Of a DNA stretch of 64,000 nucleotides, positions 34,731 to 49,455 are shown one piece after another. The translations under genes were made by a program, and so were the position numbers. This stretch comes from Oxyruncus cristatus (Eukaryota; Chordata; Aves; Passeriformes; Cotingidae): assembly GCA_013399855.1 (NCBI GenBank), contig VXAY01005255.1, forward strand, positions 1 to 64,000, in the 5' to 3' direction. The stretch's first letter is position 1, and every line of letters starts with the position of its first letter. The notes below the pieces were generated by a model. The model saw nothing but the letters and a program-made list of their open reading frames with translations. It was not told the DNA's origin and did not search any database.

Positions 34731-37700
34731 AGAGGAATGCACAGTTCATTTATCTTTTTGTTCAGATGCCTAGAAGTGCCTTTTTGAAACTGTAGGTGCT
34801 GAGGAACTGAATGTGTCTGGTTTGTTTGAGACCAGAATACTGAAGGACATCTGCTTGAACCTGGAAATCTTTGTTGGAAGGCAGTAGAATGAAGGCTGTA
34901 CATGCCAGGATTGTAACGCACACTTAGAAAAAGCTTCTTCATTTCTCAGCTTTGCATACTCTGAGAGTTAACAATCGCAAGAAAGATGGAAATTCAGTCA
35001 TAAAATGTAATGTGCCGAAGGTATTAAATATGCAGTCTTCTCTTACTGGGAAATTTGTGGTTCTATATTATTAAAGAGAGAAGAAAGGCTAAGCAAAAAT
35101 GGCTAGGGCAGGAGGCCATCTAGTTACCTGTTTTATCACAGTGTAACATCCATTCATGGACAACGTTGTCACCAGAGGAAGATGGCTTTATCTGTACTGA
35201 AGCATTTCTGTGGATTGCTACTCATCCCAAAGTCAGCAGAACTCCTTCAAAATTATAGTTCTCCATCATTCAACTTTGGTTTTGGTAAGGTTGGGTCCTC
35301 TGAGTTTGTTTTTGAACTGGCAAATACTGGCACAAGGCCCTCCCCTGTGCCTTCTCAGTGTGGTACTGCAGCCTCTCTTGCTCCATCACTACACATGAAG
35401 AGGGCTAAGCTAAGACAGGCTCATTAAATCTGTGTCATCTCATGTAGTCATTAATGGAAAGATCATCCTGATACAGTATCAAATTTGATTACTTTTTGGA
35501 GGTGGATGTGGGTGGAACGTTGCAATATGAGGCAAAGGGGTCTTTGGCCACTCTGAAATACATTTGAGATGGAAAGTTGTGCAATTAAACATAAAAGTAA
35601 ATGATGCAATCAGTCCAGTAATTCTGCAGTACTTAATTTTTTTGTGTCTATAAAGAGTGAACATCATGGGTTGTAAAATTCTGAGTGTAAAATGCCTACA
35701 TCTGATTGAGTTATAACAGGGTGAAACTAAAGGTCTTGGCAGCTCAAAGCCAAGCAATTGGGTCTGCCAGCACCTGGGAAAAGACAGACAGCAGTCCATT
35801 TGGGAGAACAGTGTAAATATATTAGTAGATGTTTCTGTGAAAACAATCAGCAGCGATGTTTCTATTGAAGCTCAGACTTAAATAATCATTGTCTTGATTT
35901 CAGGGGTAACATTTTACTTTGTTTATGCCTCTCGCAAGTCCCATTACTCCTGATGCCTGTACCCTGTGTAGCCTCAGCGGGAGCCAACAGAATTCCTCTT
36001 GGCAGTAGTGCTTTCTCCAGTAGTTGTAGGAATTTAACTAACAGAAAACTGTCTTGGAGCCCTTTAAACAGCAGATGGTGTACCTGCTTTTGTACAGCAT
36101 GCTTGAAGCATGCCCTGGGAGCAAGTTTCACTGTACTCATTGGTGATGCCTTAAACTATCATGAATTTTGAAAAAATTCAAAAGGAACATTACATCAATG
36201 ACTCAGAGAGATATGCATCAAAACAGGTATAAAAGATACAGAGGTATTTTATAGCAGTTTGTCACCATTGACTCTTCGTGACCTTGAATGAGTCTAGTGA
36301 AGTGTAATTCCAGGAGTATTTACTTAGGACAAAGTTTTTTAGCCTGTTAGTTGATGTTCACAGAGAATGAGATAAAACAGGACAGTGATTTCTTCATATT
36401 TCTTCCAGTACATTTTGTTTCTCAGAATTCTTGGGCCTGTGGTTTTCCATGCTCCCAGCAGCTTCAGAGCAGTCTTCATCAGTCAGCTCTGGGAGTATGG
36501 AGAATCCACATGTGTGTAAGCTGGGACATACGGTCAGTTGTGTCCTCTACCAGCTGGTTTTCTGATAAAGTTTGTTGCTAAGTTAAGACAGAACTAGCTT
36601 TGAAAGGAGTCCTTCAAGGAAAATATCTTGACTGTATTGCAATACAGCCTTTTGTTTTATGGATACACTTAGGGGTTTAGGTATGATATCTGAGTTTACA
36701 GAGTACACAGTTATAAAAAATGCTTCAGCTCACACTGCTAAGCTGTAGTTTCCATAAACAGTTTGTTTGTTCTATGGATAAAAATTATACAACAGCTCTG
36801 TTTTTTTAAAAAAAGGGCAAAGGAATTTATTTTTGAAAAAAGTCAACTTATTTTTAATTACATTGTTTAATATTGCATCCCTGAAAAGCTAAAAACTTAG
36901 TGTGCTTTGTTTTGTTTTATTGTGTTTTTTTTAATCTGAAGGACATAAAAATTCTGGGCAGGGGAGACAGGTTCTAGTTTTCGTCCTTTATATCTGAAAG
37001 TGAGATGGAAAGATTACACAGTTTCTCATTCTCCATGTCATTCTTCTTTTATCAGATCGGCTTTGTCAACTCTGCAATTTAAAGAAAAATAGAATAACAG
37101 AGGAACCCCTTAATCTTTAAACTTGTTGTCTATAAAATGCTATCAGCTAACTGTATTTTAGAATTATGGGGTTTACTTCATTCTACACTTGAGTAGATTT
37201 CTTTCCTTCCTAAAATGGAAAATGTTCTAGAACTGACCAAAGAAGCTATAAATACAATATAACATGGAATTTAAAGGATTCGGGGCACTGTATGCCATCA
37301 AAATTAGTAATTTGTGAAATCTTACAGTTGCGACAGTCTTTCCTTAGTACTGGAATCGGTATCACAAAGCTCTGTGCGAGGCATTGTGGGGTTGGGCAGA
37401 TTCAGGGGCTGCACTGTATCAGCTGACCATGGAAACACGCGAGAGTTCCATAAGTACGTGGACAAATTGCAGGTGGTCTGTCTGTCCTTCTAACTAATTC
37501 CATTCCTCGAAAGAAGAATGGAAGAAGCTAATTTCTGTAGCTACAGGCCTTTTGAGTTGATAGAGTGATTAATGCATCACCATTGAGTTGACAGTTCCAT
37601 AGCTGGGAATGCTGAGCAAAACATCCATAGGGCTTAGGTCTTGGCTTGTAAGACTACAAAACAGAGAGATTACGAATTACATCACTTTGTGTGTTGATCT

Positions 37701-40700
37701 GCAATGAAAGGCACGTATGTCTGGCCTCTTCGAGATCTGTTTTTTATTTAATGATGGGTCAGCTTTAAAAAGCTATTGTACAGAAAAACATTGGAAGAGG
37801 AAGAGAATTAATGTCAGTTTACAGAAGTAGAGCATAAATGAAGTATATGTAGAAGTATCTGGGTAGAGTTCTCCGTTAGGCCTTACAGAAACTTCAGATA
37901 TGATTTCCATCCCTGTCTTCTGCAGTGTAGGCTGGCTGTGTAGTGTGTTCAGGTGTGCTCTCTGTTTTTGGAAATAACCACTCATGCTAGTTTGATAGAT
38001 ATTCACCTTGGAGTCGCCTCTTCTTCTTAGACCTGCTGACAGCAGAGTCTTCATCAGAGAACATCAGAGCAGGCAAACCTATGAAGATCTTTGGGTGGGG
38101 CTGGAAATCACCAAGGAAAGATGATGAAGGTTTGTTGCCCAAACCTTTTATTTCTCTTGGTGGGTGGGGTGATGTTTGAACTCTTTAGCAAAGGATAAAC
38201 AATGCAGTTTTGAGAATTTAAAAATCAAAACTGTGCAGACATAGTGGGGTGTTCAGAAAGACTATAGGTGGCAGCATCATAATAAAATAGAGTTTACTTG
38301 ATGTCTGGCAGCCAGAGATCAGCCCTTAGTTCCTTCAGCAGTGTCATGAACAAATATACAAGACACTGTGAATCAAAAAGAGCAGATGAGAAACCTGGTG
38401 TTGATCATCATTTAAGCAAACAGTTCAAAAAAGTCAATCAGCCTCTTAGATCTGTGTGTGCTCAGTTTTGTAAATATGAATGAATAGGCAGATTTGCAGA
38501 GATCCTCCTCCATGTCTTGCTTGGTGCATTCAAGCTACCAGTGGTAGCTGGATTTTGCTACACTGGCACATAATCCAAGCACGAAAAAGAAAATGCTGTT
38601 CTCATCAGCTCTGTTCTCCCAGAATTTAAAAAAGGAGTATTTGAAGAAAGACAAGTTAGTGTATTTCAGTGAAGTGTTCTGTATTTTCCTGGGTGTCTAG
38701 TGTCTTTGGGACACTGAAGGCAGATATACTCTAAAGACTGATTTTTTTTCACTGAGAGGAGTGCTCAGCACTTTATGAAAATGGAGCCTATTTCATGTAT
38801 TTTAGATCTGGCTTTCAAACATGAATACATGGAAGTTAATTCTGAAAAAGACATCTTTTGTTAAAATACGGAGGATAACATTTTTTACTTTTGTCCCTCT
38901 TAGTTGCCATTAAGGTTTATACGAACAGTTAATGTGGAGCATTATCTTGTGTCAGTGTGTGCTGTAATTTTCTCCTAGTACGCTAACTGCTTTGTAGCAG
39001 AAGTTAGAATTATTTTTTTTCCCCACAGTCCAGGGAGAACTGTCAGACCCATTTGGCAGGGCACAGATTCACTTTCTTTCTTATCCTGATTTATTCCCCA
39101 GAATCACTCACTCCAAAATTATCAAAGTGAAGTCATAGACTGTATCTGGTCCATTGGTTTCTTGTTCCTCGGCAACCGCTTTTTAAGATACTGTACAGTT
39201 TACTGCTCTCAAATATCCACTCAGAATATGTACTTATCTCAAAAGTTAATTGATTCAAAATAATAGGAGTTGTGGTAGACAATGTATATAGTTTTTATTT
39301 AATCTTGTAGCTTAGGTAGCCTTTTTCACATCCTTGTGTGAGATGAATGTATGGTCCAGACTGTAAAGCCAGTTTATCTGGTTGCTGCTGAACCGACAGA
39401 TGAAGACTGCTATGTTTCTTTACCAGTTTAGTTTTTTAGAGTGAGGTGATAACTGTACATTGGTGTTTTAAATTGATTTTGCAGATTACAGCGTTCTGTA
39501 TAATGTGCATCACTGAAAGGATGCTAGGAAGAAAAATAAAGTGTCACTGTGGAAATTATTTGTTATTTCTAGTGACTTAAGGTTCCCTTTTTTTTAATTA
39601 CTTCCACAAAACCCCTTTGGCCGAATGCCAAACCAACTACTTAACTATTTCTGCCTGTCTTATGTCTCATACTACCAGGCAATGTTGAAATTTGCCTCAG
39701 CAGCTTCCACAGGGCTCCCATTTATGTGCTCAGAGGTAGACTTGAAGTGAGATTGCAAAGCTGAAATGTGCAGGGCATATTTTTTATTAACCCAGGAGAA
39801 GGTGGAAAACACTTGTAGTATTACTTCTGTATTTCTCTTTCATAAGCCAGTGAAATGGGTTAGAGATGTGTTTGGGTGCCAAGGATGACAGAGGCATCTC
39901 AATACAGAGGCTTTTAACATCTTCAGGGATATAATTCCACTCCACTGCAATAGGATTGAGGCACCTAACCTAAAAATCCCACTGTGCATTTTATTGGGTA
40001 AGGATTCCTATTCATGGCAAGAAGTGATAGCTCCCATCTCTATCTTTAAGCATTTAGTGGCTGTGAAAACTTGACTCTCTGTAACTAAAGAGTGGATGCT
40101 CAGAGTGAGTACTTCTGCACTTGTTAGCACTGGGTGTGCCATGTCTGTGGCACAACTCTGTCTGGGTAGTACCTGTATGTGTGTTATTTTCACCGTCTGT
40201 TTGCATACCTTGATTTCAAGGAAAGGAAATTTGGTCCTGTGAGCAAAGAAGGCAGCAGTCCTGCACCTTGGACATGCCTCAGACCTGGACAGTTTGGGTA
40301 CTGAACGGGGAAGATGCCTCTCAGCTACTGAACAATGCGGGGAACTTTCCTGGGTCAGGCTGTCACTGATCACCTGCCCTCTTGTGTTGTTGGAACAGCC
40401 CTGGACACGGTCCTAGTTGGATAGGCTGGTGATGTTTTCAACAAGCAGAGTGGATGTAGTCAGCCCCTTTCGAAGATCATGGGAGTTTAGCAGTTTGGTG
40501 TCGAGCACTGTCTCCAGTGCCACAAGACAGTCCCGAGAGTGTTTCATTTGCAAAAGCAGATGCAGCCTGAGGCACTGCTGCAGAGGCTCCCAGACATGGG
40601 CTAGGCTCTATCAACCACATCAAGCAAAGTGATTTTGTCCTTACCCTGCGAGATGTCAGCAGGTGAGCTTGTAGGTATATGAAGGAGGAGGGGCAGTTGC

Positions 40701-42206
40701 CTTTTCTGTTTTGATGATTTTTTTTTTCTTTTTTTAAAGCACAGTTCTATCTTCTGTGCCAGTCTGTGGTATATTTTTGTAGCATGATATGAATGATTTG
40801 TGTTTGATCCCACAGCTACAGAGACCATTTCCAGTCTGTGGGGCAAAGGAGGTCATTTATATGTTGCTGTGAAAGGCTGTGGGAGCAAATGCCAAGCTTC
40901 TCACAGTCACAGCTGACACTTCTGTTAACACTTCTGAGCTAGAGGTAAGGTCAGTGGGCAGCAGGGTGCTGATGAGGGTAGGAGTTCACTGGAATAAATG
41001 AGTGTTCACCCAGCTAACACTTACTACTGTCACTTTTCCCCGTAAGATTATAGCCCCTCACTCAAAGATGATCTAGAGACAATGCTGTTCCAACAGCTGC
41101 TGTAAGCAGAAGAAATTCTGTGTGTAATCAGGCTCTGTACACTGATGACTGATCACACGAATCTGATAAATTCTTATGACAGGATCTGTGGCTTTGAGGT
41201 TCATTGTAGAAGCCAGATTGTGCCTTATTTGCTGTTAAGGCTTAATAGAATTGCCCATTGATTTCTCTGCAGCCAGGTCCCCCAAGGGATTTATTCATTC
41301 AGGGATTAAAATTGTTCCACGGTTGTCTGATTTGTTTAAAGCTCGTACATTTCTCTTAATTGGAGACAGTGACCTCAAAAATAGCCGAAACCTTCCATTA
41401 TCCTTATGTGGAAGAAAAATATATGCAAAAAAATCATATTTTTAACTGATTATGGATCTTACATCTCTACTTTTCTACCTCCCTACTTCTGCTTGCTTGA
41501 GTCAAAAATGAGTTGAAATATTTGTCTGATGAATTTGTTTGGAGTGGAAGGAAGCCAAGAATTATTTTAACAAATGTTTTAGCTTGACACTGAGTATGGA
41601 GGCTTAGTTTGCCAAGCTGGAAAAGTGAATAACTAGGCAGTTTTTGTGAGGCTTATATAGGGTGTGGGTCATCTTGAATGTCAGTTCCAATCTGTGTTAT
41701 GTATTTGTGAAGGAGCATATATGGTGAATGAATTGACACATTCTCCTCATAAGTTGCATGTTTCTCTGAAACAGCTGATTAGTTTTGAGAAACTGTGGCA
41801 CATCCTGCAGTCAGCTGAGAAGCCTAAGGGACTTCAGGAAATCTCCTTCTCTCTGCTGGACAGAATTTCTCAGGTACGTTCTTCCCCTGTATACGTGTCG
41901 AAGGAGCGTTGTTTTGGGTGCTGTGATGGTGGGAAGGTAATGTGTCTGGTAAGCTGGAATGCAGAATACAGCAAGGAGTGTTACTGGCCTGTGAAAGATG
42001 GATGGAGTTCAGCACAGGAGGAGGGGGCCTTCTAGCACAGCTTGGGTGAGAGTGGGTTCCCACCGGTTGGCCTGGTGCATAGCTGTCGTCCCATCTGCAG
42101 CCTCGTGGCTGTAGAACAGGCTCACTGCCTTATTTCAACCAGTTTACCTTTATTAATTCTTGCCACAGCTGTGAAAGAAACCAACAAAACCCACCTGGAA
42201 GTCGTT

Positions 42207-42230
42207 CTGCTGCTGCTGCTGCTGCTGCTG
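42207..42230. repeat. (CTG)8 microsatellite
   Basis: Eight uninterrupted CTG units followed by CTTCTACTT. There is no sign that it is coding: the surrounding frames have no recognised protein and lack exon borders. It is probably polymorphic. Confidence 0.9.
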
Positions 42231-45194
42231 CTTCTACTTTTGCATAGGCATTTGAGAAGACAGAGTAGAGTGTGTGAATAAAAGTGTAAGTGAGCAAGAC
42301 AGAACAAGGAACTGCTGCAAGGTCAGAATTGGGCTTGTGTCCCTGAATAATTTGCTTGAGATCTGAGGCTGTAAAAACTTAGGTCAAAACTGGGCAATTT
42401 TTAATAACTTTTAGCTAATGTTAATCTGCTGATGAAGCCAGATCCAGTCCTGATAACTGAAAAACCAAAGCAAACCTTGGATGGATGAAGCAGAATTCAA
42501 TGGAGATGAGGGAGGCTTCTCTGAGCATCGCTCACTCCTTTGTTCTGCCACCCATAAAGTAATGCTGTCATTAGGCCTTTTCAGGGAATTTTTTTCTACA
42601 ACTATTCTCACTTCGTCTTATACTTTCTGCTGCCTTTAATACTGTTTTTTTCAGCAGAGTTTCTCCTTCCTTGCTTTCTTCTTTCCTGCAGAAATATCTC
42701 TTCCATACAAATACCTGCATTTGTGATAGTAATCTTAAGGGAAGTCTCTTCTGACTCACAACATCAGTTGCTTCTTTGGTCTTGCCATACATCTACAGAT
42801 GATGGTTCTGTCGCTCTCATTATGTTCATAGATAAGGAAGTTCTGTTGCATTTTACACTTGCTTTGAATTGTAGCCATTGCTTCAGTCATGCTTAACTCA
42901 GTCACAACAATGGGTTATTAGCTTGAAATTTAACAGTGGAGGAAGACAGGAGAAAAAGAAAGACATTTCTTTCCTAGAAACAAGTTGAAATCCTGGGTTT
43001 GTAATAATATAATACCGCATATCTGATATTCCAGGATCCCCAAGTGGGCTTCAACCCTTGAACAAGCCAAGTTCAGTTTTATGGGACTGAAGGTTAGTCC
43101 ATTTTGGAGATATCTGAACCAGGTAAATGGTCTGGCTCTCTGACATTTGCAGTGAGTCCGCAGTGTATGGAAGAATAATGGTAGCTGGCCTATTTTTTGA
43201 CAAAATTGTGCTCTTTAGGCTGGTTACCATCTCGTTTAACTCGACACTGTTAGCACAAGCATGTGAGGGTTTCTGTTTGGACTCTTCCCTTAAGGAAGGG
43301 CTGTTTGCTCTAAAGAGGTTGTTTCCACAACCTTTGTTGTGGTGAGAGGATTTTTTTAGTAAAATCTAGTCCTGTGAGTCTGGTGCAAAATGACTCTGTG
43401 AGCAGAGAGCACTGTAAATTGTCAAGAGATTTTTAGTCAGTTTTCTTGAAACTTTGCAGAAATTTTCTCTGCAACTCTTGCAGTGAGCCTGATGCAGCAA
43501 GTTTCTTAGTCAAAGTAAAATACTGGCAATTAGACTGTAACCTTTAAGTTGAATTCTGTAATTTTTACTCACTTACTTCAACAGTCTGGTTTAATAACCA
43601 GCTCAGCTGTTTTGCAGTCTTATTCTGAAAGAAATCACAAGCTGTAGCTCAATCAAAATATAAAAGAGGACCATTTGTGCAAATCGGTACAGCTCAATAT
43701 GAACCTTCTGTTGGGTTCATGGGGACTTTGCATCTGTGGATGATGGTGGTGGGAATGTCCAGCAAGGGCTTCCTGGCTCCATCTCCACAAAATGAACTTG
43801 CAAATTCTGGTGAAAAGTATTTGATTGTTTTTTAAACCCACATCTGCTTCTACAGCACTACATTTTGTCAGCTGTATCTCCATAATATAAAGCCTCATTT
43901 CTGCCTAGCTTTTCTTATCAGACTAATTGTTACTTTAATAGCCCCTGTTTCTGAAGCATAGGGCAAAATAAAAGTGACCAGTCTAGTTTTCATCATAATA
44001 TTTATGAGTGATTACACCATTTTTTTTCCTCCATTCATTCTTCAAGATGGAATATGATTGGAATTTACAATAGCACTGAGCATCATCCTAACTCTGTTTA
44101 GTATTAGATTTGGACTAAAACTGAGAGCTGGTATTAGCACAGCCCAAGAGTCTGCTGTGGTGTCATTAAAACTTTATATTCCACAGCAGCCTGTAGTGAT
44201 CTAGATACAATATCTGTTTTAATAGATTAGGGTGAGGAAGCAAAAGCCATTTGCTAGCGGAGGTGAGAGAGTTACTGCAGTAGAAACATGCAAGTAGTCT
44301 TCTTATACAAGAAGGTTCATAGTCAAAATTATGTTGCCATTTTAACTAGTCTTTCCGATGGTTTTTATTAAACTCTTAGCCACTTTGCTTAGGAACAGCA
44401 AATTGTCAAATACCAGGTGAAAGCACCTCAGTTTTTAAATGTATTAATTAATTCCCTTTCACGTGTAATGCCTGATATTGTGCTGCATGTTAAACCAGAA
44501 CGCCCTGACAACTTTGTGCAGACTGCTTGAAAAGAGCATTATTTACTTTGCTGAGTCAAACCCCAAGCTGGAGTGTGTCGGAACCAAGGTTCACTGTGAA
44601 GCCATAACCTGCCTCTTGTTTGTGGGGTGGACACTCCAGTTACACCATCACAAGCTATTCATCCATTTGTCCCCCCACTCAAAAGACCTAAAAGTTCCAC
44701 CACCCGCCAAAGTTATAAGCAACTGAATGTAATGAAGGAAATTATTACAAGTATCACTGTTACCTCATCTCTAATAAAATATCACTGACTTACAGTGAAA
44801 GCCTGAAGGGAAGTTAATTGGGAAATCAAGACATTGTGTGCTGCATAAATTAATGCTATTTCATGTAGCTGTAAAAGTGAAGGTGTAAATTGTTTATGTG
44901 CAACTGTCTATCCTAAGACTTTCAAGACCAAATAGAGGGAAAATTGCTTTCTCCTGGGCGTGCATGTCACTGGAAAAAAAAAAAAGTATTTAAGCCCCAT
45001 TTTGTTAAAGGCACTGTAGAATTTAAGAGTTTATTTGAGAATAGGAAAGTAGTTTGCTCTGCTGTATAATTATCAAATCATACAATAGTTAGTAAAAAGA
45101 CCACGCCCAACTTATTTGAGAACAAACTATTAAAAACATACCTTGTAGCATGGAAACAAAAGATGGATTTAAAAAGAAGGAGGTTTTCTGCTCC

Positions 45195-45240
45195 TGTTTG
45201 GATGTTTTTTGGATGTTTGGATGACTTTTTGGATATGTTA
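45195..45240. repeat. Imperfect TTTGGATG/TTTTTGGATG repeat
   Basis: Four irregularly spaced copies of TTGGAT separated by T-rich spacers. It is a short low-complexity tract with no further identity. Confidence 0.6.
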
Positions 45241-45992
45241 AGGTTTTACTGCCTTGGTTTTCCTTTTTTCGCCCTTTCTTTTTGAAGTAACTTTTTCTTG
45301 CCTCTAGTGAAGACCAGGGAGAACCTGGACCAGGAAGGAGCAAGAGAAATGGACCATGTGCAGAGAGCTGTCAGACTCAGAAATGGATAAACTGGGATTT
45401 GCAGCAGGGGCAGGAGAATAAGAAAAGGAGATTATTAAAAGTAACTGTATTTGTAACAATTTTTTATCCCTTCACTTCAGAGATTACATTCAGCAGTAGG
45501 GCAGATGGTGCCTATTTCTTTTGTTCTGTTTGACCTCCTGCCTGGCAGCTCAGCACCGAGGTACCCGGAATCCAGTCCACATGGACTCAGTCAGTGCCGG
45601 CTGCAGCACCTCCCTCTTGCCCAAATGATGGCTGTAAGGAGATGGACAAAGATGGCACTTCTGTGAGTGTAGTTTAGAGAACTCCTCCCACAGAGGAATG
45701 GGAGCTCAAGGGGTTGCTCTTTGAGTGGTGAGTGATGGAGTAGGCACACGTGTGAGGACACTGGTATCCCTACATCTTGCATGGAAATCCCAGTCATTTA
45801 ATTGCTTCTGCAATCACTCATTCTTTCTCTGGACATTGTCCTTCAGTAGTAATAGAACTTTTATGAGTAGTTACAAGACAGTAAAGGTTGTTAAACCTGG
45901 CCTGGAGTGGATGCAATTGTGTCATCATAAGTGTACTCAGAACACACTCATGTATACAAAGAGAAATGAGCAATACTGGTACTTAGCAGTGC

Positions 45993-46055
45993 CAGCTTAA
46001 TGATTGGACTCAATGACCTTTAAAATCTTTTCCAACCTAAACGATTCCATAATTC
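45993..46055 (+). mobile_element. Very short CR1 3'-end fragment
   Basis: The words 'ttggactcaatgacctttaaaatc', 'ttttccaacctaaacgattcc' and 'ataattc' match the last 60 or so bases of a CR1 element in + orientation. The upstream part is absent. Confidence 0.75.
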
Positions 46056-48864
46056 ATGCCTAAATACTATATACTGAGAGCTGCATAGCAGGCCATTGTT
46101 TCTTTCTTTAGCTTGCATGCCCCAACTCACCAGTGTATGTCTCCGGTACTGTTCTGTATTGTGTCTGCTATAATGGGTTGTTTGTAGTGTGACTGGGTGT
46201 GCTTGCATCAGCTTCACCCTAGGTGGAACAACAGCTGTGAACATGCAGAGACATGGACCGCAGTGCAAGCTAGACAAGCCCTCTGAGGACTGAAGATGCC
46301 ATATTGTACTTTTTTTCTCATTGCTCTTGTAATCCAGGGGTGAACATGGCCCCAGCCTAAATAATCTTGCTAGATAGTGTAAAAGCTATTTAACCCTAAG
46401 GCAAAGGGGAAAAGAATAAAGCTCCTTTGTTCCCCATCTCACAGCTTCTTTTCCCAGGAGATCCTCTCTTGGTTACCATGGATATGCAGACTGGTGGTAC
46501 AGTCTTCTGCTCCTTTATTCATACACCTACTAACATCTGTACCAGTGCAGCTTTCAAATATAAACCTGGCTTGTGCTGATCTGGCTAAATCTGCTGCTGT
46601 TTTACACATTTCTGTGACACATTGGTTTTGGCTGGTGGTTCTGCCTTCTTGAGCAGATGTAACATTTCATAACTTATCACTGAATTTTTATCCTTCCATT
46701 CATGATGGTGACAACCAGCAATCTCATTGTGAACTAGCAACGTGAAGCAGATAAAGCAGCTTGGGAATTTCAGGAAATCTGTTTCTCAGCACCACTCCCT
46801 TGAACGCTGGGTGGTGTACGAAATATCAGGTTACACGAAGACCTGGAGCGGGCGGGTCAGTGCCGTACAGTTCAGTAATGAAGGAATTTGCATTTACATC
46901 TTGTTCTTCAGTGGCACTTGAGTCTAATTGAGCTTGATTTGACACTAACTGGGTAATTAAGGAACCTTTCTTTTGGCTTCAGTGGGCATTGGATCAGAGC
47001 TGCTGAGACCAAGGACACTGAAGTGCTGGGTTTTCTCTATTAGTTTCATAACTGAGGCTCTGGAAAGCTCTAGAAAACTAGGACCAGCTCTATAGTGTCA
47101 CCGTTTATCTAAACATTAAGAGATTGGACCCTGCAGACCTCACACTGTTCCCATTTACTTCACCATGTGATGCAAAGTTGAGAGCAGGCAGGATATTTGG
47201 ATGTCAGCTAAGCCACCAAAATCACAGGAGAAACATAAAAAGGCAAGTGTATGTGCAAATTTAAGCATACAGAGAAGCATTGAACCAGGAATTCTCAAGC
47301 TTTTGTTCACTTAGACCATTTGTATAAACTGTTGGTCTTCTGTGGCATTCAGATATTAAATGAAATAAGTATTTTTTCATGAAATGCATGTTTTTTCCTC
47401 TCTTTAAAATACCTTGAAGAGAAAGCAACAATAATCATGAGAGGATTAGAAAATATGTTTGTTGAGTGTTGCTGTGGCTCTGATTTGTCCAGAGCCATGC
47501 TAGATCTTCTCAAGTATGAATACCATGACGCTTTTTACTGATCTTATTATTTAATTGTATTCTTGCAGCACTCAAAGGACTCAGCCAGCACAAGGAGCTA
47601 TTGTGCTTTGAACTGTGCAAACACTCAAGGGACAGAATAATCTCTGAAAAATTCTGACTTTAATGTAATAGGACGGGTAAAACATGCACATTTAGGCAAC
47701 TCAGTAATACCTTGCTGTTAGGCATTTAGGTGGGGTCATAACAAGGCTTTTTGGCACCTTTCCTTTCCTCCTCTATCTGTGCTACCTCTGTTCTCTTCCT
47801 CACACTCTTACCAGCCAGCTGCTGTTGCAGTTTTGCAAGCCCTTGTTCTGGCCTTTCCCCTGTAGTGCTGCCCAGACCATGTGCCCTGCAGGGCACAGGC
47901 ATGGTGCCCATATTCACACAAGTTATTTCACAGGAGTCCTCATGAATTTTCACTGGAGAGAGGAAGACAGTTGCTGAATACGCTGGAAAACGATTCAAAG
48001 GCTCTAAGTCAAGCTTTTTTCCACACAGCATTTCTTTCTTTTTGAAGTGCACATGCCATTAGCTGCTGTACAACTTGATGGCTTCTCTTTGTACAAAGCC
48101 GCACCCAGCTGCCTGGGCTGCAAATCCTGCTTCCAAGAAATAGCCACAACAAAGACCACTTCCTGTTACCCAGAGCACGTAGTTCAGTTCCTCTTGGTAC
48201 CTGTCTCTCACTTTGGCTTTGTGCTTTGTTCCCTCTTAAAAACCCTGCTTCTGCAGTAACGGCTCTCAAAGGTACAAGAAGGAGAAAATTCCTGTTGGTG
48301 GAGCAAGGCCTTACCCAAACCTGCCATACTATTTTGGATGCCAAGTTGACAGCAAGAATGAATCAATGCTATGAGATGGAGAAGTATGTGTATTGTATTG
48401 TTTAGCTGTTTGGACCAGCAGATGGCAAATGTAGAGGGAAGAAATCAATCTAAGAGCCAATCCAAGGGAACAGGCATTAAATAAAGCCATGTGGCAAGCA
48501 TATGAGGGGAAAGAAGAAGGAAGACCAAGTTCTGCTTTAAATATCTGCTCACGCTGAGGGGAAGTTGGTGGGGACTCATGCCATGGGAGAGCAGTCTTTG
48601 ACCCTCTAGGGAGTACTATATAGTGTCAAAACCTGTGGTAGTGTTGAGGACTTATAAGAAGGACACCAAATTATCAAGAGAGAGCCGAAGCAGCAGCATT
48701 CCTGCCTGTGTGAAATCCTGGTGGTACTCCATGTAAAATAGTGAATATGGGACTGCTTGATTCCCCATGGGGGGACTGAGAAGACCATGTCTAGGAACCT
48801 GATTTGTAAAAAAGGGCTAGAAAGAAAAGCAGGGAGTAAGGGAAAGAGGGTGATCTAATGTAAG

Positions 48865-49455
48865 TTGTGGATGCCCCATCCCTGGAAACGTTCAAGGCCA
48901 GGTTGAATGGGGCTTGCAGCAGCCGGGTTTAGTGGAAGGTGTCCCTGCCCGTGGCAGGGTGGTTGGAAACGAGGCTGGTGAAGGGACTTGAGCACAAGCC
49001 CTATGAGGAGAGGCTGAAGGAGCTGGGGTTGTTTAGCCTGGAGAAGAGAAGGCTCAGGGGAGACCTCATCGCTCTCTACAACTATCTGAAAGGAGGTTGT
49101 AGCCAGGTGGGGGTTGGTCTCTTCTCCCAGGCAACCAGCCGTCAGACAAGAGGGCATGGCCTTAAGCTGTGCCAGGGGAGGTTTAGGTTAGATATCAGAA
49201 AGAAATTCTTTACAGAGAGAGTAATCAGCCATTGGAATGGGCTGCCCAGGGAAGTGGTGGATTCTCCATCCCTGGAGGTTTTCAAGACGAGGCTGGACGT
49301 GGCACTTAATGCCATAGTCTAGTAACCACAGTGGGGTTGGATCAAGGGTTGGACTTGATGATCTCCAAGGTCCTTTCCAACCCGTCTGATTCTATGATTC
49401 TATGATTCTAAATAGATGATCTTTAGTGTCTCTTCCAACCCAAGCCATTCTAGGA
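48865..49455 (+). mobile_element. CR1 3' fragment split by a younger CR1
   Basis: Bases 48865-48969 read 'gatgccccatccctggaaacgttcaaggccaggttg' through 'tggcagggtggttggaaa'. The same CR1 3' end resumes at 49411 with 'tagatgatctttagtgtctcttccaacccaagccattct'. Between the two parts lies a second, complete-ended CR1 fragment. In an intact copy 'ggttggaact' runs straight into 'agatgatcttt', so the insertion point is exact to a few bases. Confidence 0.88.
48970..49410 (+). mobile_element. Younger CR1 fragment nested in an older CR1
   Basis: A well-preserved CR1 3' piece: an open frame gives [38 protein letters not shown] and [20 protein letters not shown]. The 3' UTR follows, ending in ATTCTATG repeats (49388-49410). 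It has few frame breaks compared with the other copies in this window, so it is probably the most recent CR1 insertion here. Confidence 0.9.

Noticed and set aside
42042..42281. Open frame with a poly-leucine tract
   Set aside because: The leucines come from the (CTG)8 microsatellite; nothing else supports coding.
48939..49322. 127-codon open frame on the + strand
   Set aside because: It is the C-terminal coding part of the younger CR1 insertion.
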